A DNA stretch of 12,844 bases from Bacteroidota bacterium (GTDB lineage: Bacteria; Bacteroidota; Bacteroidia; Bacteroidales; VadinHA17): positions 1 through 12,844 of the forward strand of contig JAUVHQ010000032.1 in the NCBI GenBank assembly GCA_030593185.1, read 5' to 3'. Made by a program: the position numbers and the translations under genes. Below, one piece after another: positions 1 to 6,055 of the stretch. Positions within the stretch are counted from its first letter, which is position 1. Each line of letters begins with the position of its first letter. Under the pieces are notes generated by a model, which did not search any database, was not told where the DNA came from, and worked only from the letters and a program-made list of their open reading frames with translations.

Positions 1-1
1 T

Positions 2-349
2 GGAGCAAAAAAAATAGCAGACAGGTTTGTTTCAGAAGGTGTTGAAATAAAGGGAGTTATTGCTCTTGGAGGGGTGGCAAAAAAATCTCCGTTTGTGATG
101 CAGGTGGTAGCAGATGTAATGAATATGCCAATAAAAGTAGCGCGGGCTGAACAAACATGTGCTCTTGGCTCAGCTATGGCTGCATCAGTTGTGGGTGGTG
201 TTTACAACACAATTGAAGAAGCACAGGATGCTATGGGTAATGGATTTGAATCGGAGTATTTTCCGGATCCTGAGAATGCAAAGAAATACGAGGATCTGTA
301 TAAGAAATATTCAAAACTGGGAGAGTTTTCAGAGGAGAATCTGTCTTAA
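2..349 (+). CDS. araB: Ribulokinase, C-terminal part (cut by window edge)
   Basis: This is the end of a FGGY-family sugar kinase, most like ribulokinase, which phosphorylates L-ribulose with ATP in cytoplasmic arabinose catabolism. The frame is open from base 2, so the GTG at 74 is not the start; 115 residues plus the stop are visible of a protein usually about 550 long. The diagnostic stretch is the ATP-site region ALGGVAKKSPFVMQ followed by VADVMNMPIKVARAEQ and a CALGSAMAA helix, the pattern seen in AraB-type kinases. The tail (YFPDPENAKKYEDLYKKY) also matches the usual C-terminal helix. The next gene is 352 bases away and unrelated, so this is probably the last gene of its operon. Another FGGY pentulose kinase is possible but less likely. 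Confidence 0.85.
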   Translation, partial: GAKKIADRFVSEGVEIKGVIALGGVAKKSPFVMQVVADVMNMPIKVARAEQTCALGSAMAASVVGGVYNTIEEAQDAMGNGFESEYFPDPENAKKYEDLYKKYSKLGEFSEENLS

Positions 350-701
350 CTCGCTTCGTCCGCCGAAAGTTTTAACGAAGGCGGATAACTCGAAACACAT
401 AACTCTTTTTATTCAATCCGAAACCCGAAACCGATCCAGCCTCAAGATACAGGTATTTCTTTAAACGTTTATCTCAAACAAAACTGAGTTTCCCCTGTTT
501 AATAGCTGCCTGAAAGTCACGATTAAAGCAACCTTCTTTAAATAATTTTTGTCATATAATATATAACCTAACAACCGAACATGAAACTGGTTTTACCACA
601 TATATATCCAAAATTTCTTCGATAATAATGAAACATAATGTTTAAATTTACTTAATATACTGAAAATTATCAATTTATCAAATATATAGAAATATAAAAC
701 T
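350..701. other. AT-rich intergenic region, no gene seen
   Basis: This 352-base gap separates the ribulokinase end from the large secreted protein gene. Beyond a GC-rich hairpin just after the kinase stop, I see no convincing reading frame, tRNA or structured RNA. The last 150 bases are very AT-rich, as expected of a promoter region, but I find no clean Bacteroidota -7 element (TAnnTTTG). The nearest thing, TAATTTTTG at 543-551, is one base too long. The promoter for the downstream gene therefore probably lies here but cannot be placed. Confidence 0.6.
359..385. terminator. GC-rich hairpin after the ribulokinase gene
   Basis: TCCGCC (359-364) pairs perfectly with GGCGGA (380-385) across a 15-base loop, ten bases after the kinase stop codon. 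No T-run follows directly (a CTTTTT tract comes about 20 bases later), so it is not a textbook intrinsic terminator. It may instead end or stabilise the kinase transcript, or be a copy of a dispersed palindromic repeat. The 7-mer TAACTCG flanks it on both sides (347-353 and 386-392). Confidence 0.35.
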
Positions 702-3700
702 TTGAAAAAAGTTCAGGCATATTTTATCATATTACTTTTCTGCGTTTCTCTGGATCTGTATGCACAGGTCCCTGACTGGCAATGGGCCAGGGCTATCCAC
801 ACTATAGGACATGAACATGCCAGCGATGTAGCAGCAGACCCTGTTACCGGTAATATTTATATAACAGGAGGATGGAGAAATGATTTAAGTGCATATTTTC
901 CGGGAAATTCGAATCCCAGTACGGATTTTTCTTCAACTTACGGAGGGGAAGATGGTTTGGTCGTTAAATATGATAAAAATGGAACTATCTTATGGGCTTT
1001 CAAGATTGGAGGTAGCGGAGATGATGAGACCAGTGCAATTACCCTTGACTCATCCGGAAACATTTATATAACAGGGTATATTGATAACGGAACTAACTAT
1101 TTTTCAGGTACATCTTCATCAACACCTGATTCGACAATTACCAATGCTTCAGGATTAGATTTCTTTGTTGCCAAATATAATCCGGATGGGGCATTACAAT
1201 GGGTCAGACATTCTGATGGATCATCAGGAGATGCTAAAGGACTTAACATTTATGCTGAAAATTCTTCTGTTTTTACTTCAGGTCATTGTAACGGAATCAC
1301 AAGTTTTGGTTCTTTCTCAGGCTCATTTAATCAGGGAAATGAAGATTATTTTGTAGCAAAGTATGATGTGAATGGAAATGAGCAGTGGATACTGGAAGGG
1401 GGAAGTGATGGATCGGATTTTGCTTATGATGTACTCTCTGATGGCACTAATGTGTATTTTTTGGGAAGTTTCACAGGTAATCCATTGAGTGTCCCGGATA
1501 CATCAGGCACAAACGTTGTATCAATGGCAAATGCCTCTTCTGGTAACTCTGAGATATTTATCCTATCCTTCGATGTAAACAGTAATTATAGCTGGAGCCA
1601 GAAAATATCAAGCATGGATCATGATGATGGATATGGAATAACCCATGATGCTGACAGTCTGTATATTACGGGAGGAATAAGCAATTCTGCCGATTTTCCG
1701 GACTATATAAATAATCCGGTAACTGTTTCTTCCAATAAGGATATTTTTATTTCTTCTCATTCCAAGATTAATGGTAATACCGGGTGGGTTAGGATTGTTA
1801 CATGCACAGATCTAGGAGATGAAGAGGGATTAGATATAATAACTGATGTTTCTAAATCAATATATGTTACAGGCTATTTTAGTCAAGATCTAAACTTTTT
1901 CGGTGATACTACAATTACGACTACAGGTAATGCAGATATCTTTGTGGCTTCTTTCCTGGATAATGGTACGTTTAATTGGGCAAAAATGGCGGGAAGTTCA
2001 GGAGCTGCGGATATAGGATATGGAATAAGTACTGATAACTCAACGAATATTTATATAACAGGTCATTATAACGAACAAGCATTTTTTGATACCGAGACGC
2101 TTCCGGACGATGGTGGTGAAAACATTTTCCTGGCCAACATAGAACTTACATGTATTGATGCAGAAGGAGGTACTGCTTCTACTGCTCAGGATCAAATTTG
2201 TTTATCTGAGAGCACTACAATTTCATTGACTGGTTATTACGGGATTATCCAATGGCAATCATCTCCTTATGGATTAAATAACTGGACTGACATATCTGGT
2301 GAAAATGCCCCAACACTGGTTGTGTCACCCAATGATACTACTGACTATAGGGCTTTCCTGACAAGTGATGCATGTCAACCTGATTCCTCCAACACAATAA
2401 CTATTTATGTGTATGAATTACCTCAAGCATCTATTAGCGGAGACACAACGATCTGTGATGATGATGCATTAGCTACACTAACTGTTGATTTAACCGGATC
2501 TTCACCATGGGATGTAATAATCCGGCGGGATGGTGCAAACGATACAACGGTTACAGGAATAAATATTAATCCTTATACGATTGAAGTCTCACAAGCCGGG
2601 ATATATACTCTGGCACAAGTAGAAGATATAAATTGTATTGGAACAACTTCCGGAAGTGCCACTGTAGCTTATTTCCCAACCACAACGGCTACAATAAGCG
2701 GGGATACAACAATATGTGAAGGGAATTCTGCAAACTTGAAAATTGAACTAACTGGTGATAATCCCTGGGATCTCGAATACTCTGATGGAGTTGATACTTT
2801 TAGTATTTCCGGAATAAATTCATCACCTTATTTCATCACTGTAAACCCGTTGTCAGCTACTACTTATTATTTGGTAACTGTCGGGGATGTTCATGGTTGT
2901 AATGGAACCGTTTCCGGAACAGCAACAGTGAATGTCGATGAACAGCCGGTTGCTGATGCTGGTGTAGGGGGTGATGAATGTGACCTGGATTTTGATTTTC
3001 AGGCAACCCCGAGTGTTGGAACTGGTACGTGGACCAAAACCAGTGGTCCCGGTACAGAAACCTTCACTCCGGATGCCACCACCCCTGATGCAACAGTCAC
3101 GGTGGATACCTACGGCACATATGAATTTACGTGGACTGAAGTGAACGGTACCTGTTCGGATGATTCCACGATAACGGTTAATTTCTACGAACAACCGATA
3201 GCAGATGCAGGACCTGGTGGAGATGAATGTGACCTGGATTATGCTTTGCAGGCTACCATGAGTGCAGGAACAGGAAACTGGACAAAAACAATGGGTCCGG
3301 GAACAGTAAGCTTTACCCCTGATGCCGGAACTCCGAATGCCCTGGTGACGGTTGATGCGTATGGCAGCTATGAGTTTACCTGGACGGAGGTTAACGGTAT
3401 CTGTTCTGCCGACTCTATAATCAGTGTTCATTTTTATGAACCACCAGTAGCAGATGCAGGTCAGGATATTTCATTATGTTTTGGTGAAGAATCAAAATTA
3501 AACGCAAGCGGAGGAGTAACTTATTCCTGGAGTCCTGAAACCGGTTTAAGTAATTCCAACATTGCAGACCCCATAGTAAATCCGACAACTACAACCATTT
3601 ACACGTTAACAATTACGGATTTAAATGGGTGTAGTGGTCAAGATAATGTGAAAGTAACAGTAAATCCTATACCCGAAGCAGAAGCCGGGGAAGACATATC

Positions 3701-4862
3701 AATATACTATGGATCAGATACCGTCCTGAATGCCAGTGGAGGAATTTTTTATTCCTGGAATCCTGCAACAGGATTAAGTGATCCAGGCATTTCAAATCCA
3801 ATTGCAAATCCTATTGCCACAACAACCTATTTCGTATCAGTAACAGACAATAATGGTTGCCAGAATACTGATAGCATTAAAATAACGGTACTTCCGGGTG
3901 ATTTTGCTAATGCGGGTTCGGATGATTCGATTTGTCTTGGGGAAAGCATAAATCTAAGTGCCAGTGGTGGGATAAGCTATAGCTGGTCGCCAACCGATGG
4001 ACTAAATGATCCAAATATCTCAAATCCAATTGCCAGTCCGACAATTACAACAACATATACAGTGGTTGTCACTGATATTAACGGTGTTCAGGACACAGAT
4101 GATGTAACCATTACAGTAAATCCATTGCCTGATATTGATGCTGGTGAGGATATAAATATCTGTGAAGGAGAAAGTGTTCAGCTTCAGGCTTCCGGTGAAG
4201 GTGTATTTCAATGGGACAACTCGGACATACTTAGTAATTCCAATATGCCGAATCCTATCGCTTCACCAAATGTAACAACCACATTTAAGGTAATCCTTAC
4301 AGATCAAAATGGTTGTGAGAATTTTGAAAGTATAATAGTGTTTGTATTTAAACAACCTACAGCGAATGCCGGTCCTGATCAGGAGCTGGATTATGTTTTT
4401 GAAACCACGATGGAGGCCGAACTCACTTCATCTGAATCGGGTGAATGGTCAGTGGCTTCAGGGGCAGGCAAGTTTGGTAACAAAAACTCCCCTGTTTCCG
4501 TGGTCACCGGTTTATCACCGGGAGATAATATTTTTATCTGGAAAGTAACAAATGGAGTTTGTCCGGAAGCTACTGATGAAGTTAAAATAACTGTTAATGA
4601 TCTTGTAGTACCATCAGTTATTACTCCAAATGGAGATAATAAAAATGATTATTTTATGGTTCGTGGCATTGGGAATTTTGATTCAAGTGAATTGATTGTT
4701 TTTAACCGTTGGGGAGCCGAAGTTTATAAAAATGAAAATTACAAAAATGATTGGGATGGACGGGATCATAATAGAAATGAGCTTCCGGCAGACACCTATT
4801 TCTATGTTTTAAAACTGGCCGACGGAAGAGTTCTGAAGGGATTTGTTGTAATTAAAAGGTAA
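702..4862 (+). CDS. Giant T9SS type B cargo: SBBP propeller plus Ig/PKD-like repeats
   Basis: This gene encodes a large exported cell-surface protein of 1386 residues. The start is TTG: an in-frame TAG at 687-689 precludes anything earlier, and the TTG is followed at once by a good signal peptide (KK, hydrophobic core, cleavage after A21 in LYA|QVP). Residues about 24-480 hold seven SBBP-like repeats, each with a strand ending in a pattern such as NIYITG and a W-containing strand (LQWVRH, FNWAKM), which suggests one seven-bladed beta-propeller. An Ig-like domain follows (about 484-576), then two ISGDTTIC-type units (577-749), two 83-residue units (750-915), four 76-residue units (916-1219), and one more 83-residue unit related in length (1220-1302). 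The end (1303-1386) is the gliding motility-associated type B sorting domain (TPNGDNKND, FNRWG, DWDG, LPADTYFYVL). Proteins of this kind cross the outer membrane through the T9SS. The PorP/SprF gene starts one base after the stop, so the two are surely co-transcribed. Adhesion or ligand binding is an inference; the ligand is unknown. Confidence 0.9.
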   Translation: MKKVQAYFIILLFCVSLDLYAQVPDWQWARAIHTIGHEHASDVAADPVTGNIYITGGWRNDLSAYFPGNSNPSTDFSSTYGGEDGLVVKYDKNGTILWAFKIGGSGDDETSAITLDSSGNIYITGYIDNGTNYFSGTSSSTPDSTITNASGLDFFVAKYNPDGALQWVRHSDGSSGDAKGLNIYAENSSVFTSGHCNGITSFGSFSGSFNQGNEDYFVAKYDVNGNEQWILEGGSDGSDFAYDVLSDGTNVYFLGSFTGNPLSVPDTSGTNVVSMANASSGNSEIFILSFDVNSNYSWSQKISSMDHDDGYGITHDADSLYITGGISNSADFPDYINNPVTVSSNKDIFISSHSKINGNTGWVRIVTCTDLGDEEGLDIITDVSKSIYVTGYFSQDLNFFGDTTITTTGNADIFVASFLDNGTFNWAKMAGSSGAADIGYGISTDNSTNIYITGHYNEQAFFDTETLPDDGGENIFLANIELTCIDAEGGTASTAQDQICLSESTTISLTGYYGIIQWQSSPYGLNNWTDISGENAPTLVVSPNDTTDYRAFLTSDACQPDSSNTITIYVYELPQASISGDTTICDDDALATLTVDLTGSSPWDVIIRRDGANDTTVTGININPYTIEVSQAGIYTLAQVEDINCIGTTSGSATVAYFPTTTATISGDTTICEGNSANLKIELTGDNPWDLEYSDGVDTFSISGINSSPYFITVNPLSATTYYLVTVGDVHGCNGTVSGTATVNVDEQPVADAGVGGDECDLDFDFQATPSVGTGTWTKTSGPGTETFTPDATTPDATVTVDTYGTYEFTWTEVNGTCSDDSTITVNFYEQPIADAGPGGDECDLDYALQATMSAGTGNWTKTMGPGTVSFTPDAGTPNALVTVDAYGSYEFTWTEVNGICSADSIISVHFYEPPVADAGQDISLCFGEESKLNASGGVTYSWSPETGLSNSNIADPIVNPTTTTIYTLTITDLNGCSGQDNVKVTVNPIPEAEAGEDISIYYGSDTVLNASGGIFYSWNPATGLSDPGISNPIANPIATTTYFVSVTDNNGCQNTDSIKITVLPGDFANAGSDDSICLGESINLSASGGISYSWSPTDGLNDPNISNPIASPTITTTYTVVVTDINGVQDTDDVTITVNPLPDIDAGEDINICEGESVQLQASGEGVFQWDNSDILSNSNMPNPIASPNVTTTFKVILTDQNGCENFESIIVFVFKQPTANAGPDQELDYVFETTMEAELTSSESGEWSVASGAGKFGNKNSPVSVVTGLSPGDNIFIWKVTNGVCPEATDEVKITVNDLVVPSVITPNGDNKNDYFMVRGIGNFDSSELIVFNRWGAEVYKNENYKNDWDGRDHNRNELPADTYFYVLKLADGRVLKGFVVIKR
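2949..3446 (+). repeat. Tandem duplication, 2 x 249 bp in frame (83-residue units)
   Basis: Two adjacent units, 2949-3197 and 3198-3446, encode residues 750-832 and 833-915. By eye about 61 of 83 residues are identical, sharing GGDECDLD, FTPDA and YEFTWTEVNG. A run such as GATGAATGTGACCTGGATT at 2973 recurs exactly 249 bases later at 3222. This is the best-conserved internal duplication in the gene, and its GC content is visibly higher than the flanks (about 55% in 3001-3060 against about 38% in 1561-1620, counted by hand). Confidence 0.85.
3447..4358 (+). repeat. Four tandem 228-bp coding repeats (76-residue PKD/Ig-like units)
   Basis: Units at 3447-3674, 3675-3902, 3903-4130 and 4131-4358 are each exactly 76 codons with no insertion or deletion. 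Each opens with a D/N-AG-x-D motif (VADAGQD, EAEAGED, FANAGSD, DIDAGED), then mostly an L-x-ASGG-x-x-YSW core, a GLSNSN/DP-x-IS stretch, a NPIA-x-P-x-x-TTTY strand and a TD-x-NG turn, ending in a VTVNP-like strand. Unit 4 has drifted most (ASGEGVFQW). They read as beta-sandwich domains forming a stalk between the propeller and the C-terminal sorting domain. Confidence 0.85.
4608..4859 (+). other. Type B T9SS C-terminal sorting domain
   Basis: These are the last 84 residues (1303-1386) of the large secreted protein. The order of motifs, VITPNGDNKNDYF, then LIVFNRWGAEVY, NDWDGRD, LPADTYFYVL and a short GFVVIKR end, is that of the gliding motility-associated C-terminal domain. It directs export by the T9SS. 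Type B cargo such as SprB of Flavobacterium depends on a PorP/SprF-like partner, and such a gene follows directly. Confidence 0.93.
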
Positions 4863-4863
4863 A

Positions 4864-5781
4864 ATGAAGCGTAGTTTTGTTTCCATATTTACTTTTTTGT
4901 TTACACTGTTAGTCTGGGGGCAGCTGCAACCACTCTCTAACCAGTATATATTCAATGGTCTGGCAATAAATCCCGCGTATTCGGGAAGTCGTGAGGCGTT
5001 AAGCACGACCATGCTTTACAGAAATCAATGGGTAGGGTTGGAAGGAGCTCCAAAAACCATGTCATTCTCCCTTCATGCCCCATTAAGGAAAGAAAAAATA
5101 GGGCTTGGGCTCCTGATCATAAATGATAAGATTGGAGTGACAAGCGAAACCAGCATAGTTGCGAATTATGCATACCGGATGGATGTTGTTAATGGAAAAC
5201 TTGCCCTGGGGTTGGGCGCAGGATTAACTTTGATAAATACAGCCTGGTCTGAATTAGTAGCTATTGATCCCGATGATGAACTTCTAATGGAAAATTCCTT
5301 AACCTTTACTTTGCCGGATTTTAGTGTTGGAGCATATTACACTATAGACAAATTCTTTCTGGGTCTTTCAATTCCACTATTCCTTAGTCACCAATTTAAT
5401 TTTACGAAAAGTAAATTTACAATACAAAATAACTTTTCTGAATATAATTATATGATTACAGCTGGAAATATTTTCGTGATAAATGCCAAAATAAAAATCT
5501 TCCCTGCCCTCCTAATGAAATATAATCCCGGGAATTCACCTCAAATTGACCTATATTCACATATCATCTATATGGAAAAGTTTTGGGTAGGAGTCTCATA
5601 CCGAAGCAAAAAGTCAATGGTTGGCATATTCCAGTATCAGATAAATAATCAATTGAGAATAGCCTATTCCTGTGATTTTGATCTTGGGAAACTGGGCAGA
5701 TACAATAGCGGATCACATGAGATTATGATGAAATACGATTTTAACTATCTTTTAGAAGTAATTAGTCCTCGATACTATTAA
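4864..5781 (+). CDS. PorP/SprF family outer-membrane protein
   Basis: This gene encodes a 305-residue outer-membrane beta-barrel protein of the PorP/SprF family. The signal peptide is residues 1 to about 19 (FTFLFTLLVWG|Q). The family signature follows: PLSNQYIFNGLAINPAYSGS, then YRNQWVGLEGAPKTMSFS and LHAPL, and later alternating strands typical of a barrel (KLALGLGAGLTLI, FWVGVSYRSKKSMVG). In Flavobacterium, SprF is needed for secretion of the type B cargo SprB. Here the ATG lies one base after the stop of a type B cargo gene and is preceded by an AAAAGG ribosome-binding-like sequence at 4854-4859, so cargo and partner are tightly coupled. Length is normal for the family. It is more likely a cargo-specific partner than the core PorP of the secretion machine, since no core T9SS genes are nearby. 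Confidence 0.92.
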   Translation: MKRSFVSIFTFLFTLLVWGQLQPLSNQYIFNGLAINPAYSGSREALSTTMLYRNQWVGLEGAPKTMSFSLHAPLRKEKIGLGLLIINDKIGVTSETSIVANYAYRMDVVNGKLALGLGAGLTLINTAWSELVAIDPDDELLMENSLTFTLPDFSVGAYYTIDKFFLGLSIPLFLSHQFNFTKSKFTIQNNFSEYNYMITAGNIFVINAKIKIFPALLMKYNPGNSPQIDLYSHIIYMEKFWVGVSYRSKKSMVGIFQYQINNQLRIAYSCDFDLGKLGRYNSGSHEIMMKYDFNYLLEVISPRYY

Positions 5782-5795
5782 AATACGAATTATGA

Positions 5796-5879
5796 AACTT
5801 CCATGTATTATTAATGCACAAACAAAAATGATTAAATAATGGTTGCTCAACAGTATCCGGATTTTTCCACATGGAAGTT
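5796..5879. repeat. 11-bp perfect inverted repeat, 62-bp spacer
   Basis: AACTTCCATGT (5796-5806) and ACATGGAAGTT (5869-5879) are exact reverse complements and begin 14 bases after the PorP/SprF stop. Allowing one bulged A, a further G-C pair can be added at the outside. It could be a long stem that slows transcription or protects the upstream mRNA, or the terminal repeats of a small non-autonomous element of 84 bp. I see no clear target-site duplication. Confidence 0.5.
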
Positions 5880-5913
5880 CACGAGCGGGTTTGCGCCATG
5901 GGCTTTTGTGGGA

Positions 5914-5952
5914 GCGAGTAACAACCGAACTGCCGATAGGCAGTGAGCTCGC
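5914..5952. repeat. Nested GC-rich hairpin
   Basis: ACTGCC (5929-5934) pairs with GGCAGT (5939-5944) over a GATA tetraloop, enclosed by a second stem GCGAG (5914-5918) with CTCGC (5948-5952). It sits in an otherwise AT-rich gap and resembles the GC-rich palindromes in the other gaps of this window, so it may be a dispersed repeat element. No T-run follows, so classic termination is unlikely. Confidence 0.45.
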
Positions 5953-5955
5953 GAA

Positions 5956-5963
5956 TACCTTTG
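5956..5963 (+). promoter_or_regulatory. Possible Bacteroidota -7 promoter element
   Basis: TACCTTTG fits the TAnnTTTG -7 consensus known for the primary sigma factor of this phylum. It would give a leader of about 85 bases before the OmpA-family gene at 6056. The -33 TTG box at the usual spacing is absent (the region holds the GC-rich hairpin instead), so support is partial. Confidence 0.3.
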
Positions 5964-6020
5964 AAAATAAATTTATTCATGAGCAAATACCACAGAACTT
6001 GTAAAAAGGTAGAAAATATA

Positions 6021-6035
6021 AGTAACCTTGTTACT
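6021..6035. promoter_or_regulatory. 15-bp perfect dyad, possible operator or leader hairpin
   Basis: AGTAAC (6021-6026) and GTTACT (6030-6035) are exact reverse complements separated by CTT, 20 bases before the ATG of the OmpA-family gene. It could be an operator for a dimeric repressor or a small RNA hairpin near the translation start. No regulator gene is nearby to tie it to. Confidence 0.3.
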
Positions 6036-6055
6036 AACATAAAAGATTTAAACGT

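Noticed and set aside
74..349. A complete small gene starting at GTG 74
   Set aside because: The frame is open to base 2 and residues before the GTG match ribulokinase, so this is the tail of a longer gene.
159..464. Second + frame overlapping the ribulokinase end
   Set aside because: It lies in a different frame of a clear coding sequence for most of its length and ends in non-coding DNA; the product has no recognisable pattern.
543..551. TAATTTTTG as a -7 promoter element for the large cargo gene
   Set aside because: It has one base too many for TAnnTTTG, lies about 150 bases upstream and has no TTG box at the proper spacing.
2853..3431. Antisense open frame of 192 codons across the 83-residue duplication
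   Set aside because: It mirrors the coding repeats of the strand that carries a clear signal peptide, repeats and sorting domain; its product is low-complexity with many C, R and I and resembles nothing. It is a by-product of base composition.
3447..4358. CRISPR-like regular repeats
   Set aside because: The 228-bp period is in frame, the whole length is coding and there are no short identical repeats with unique spacers.
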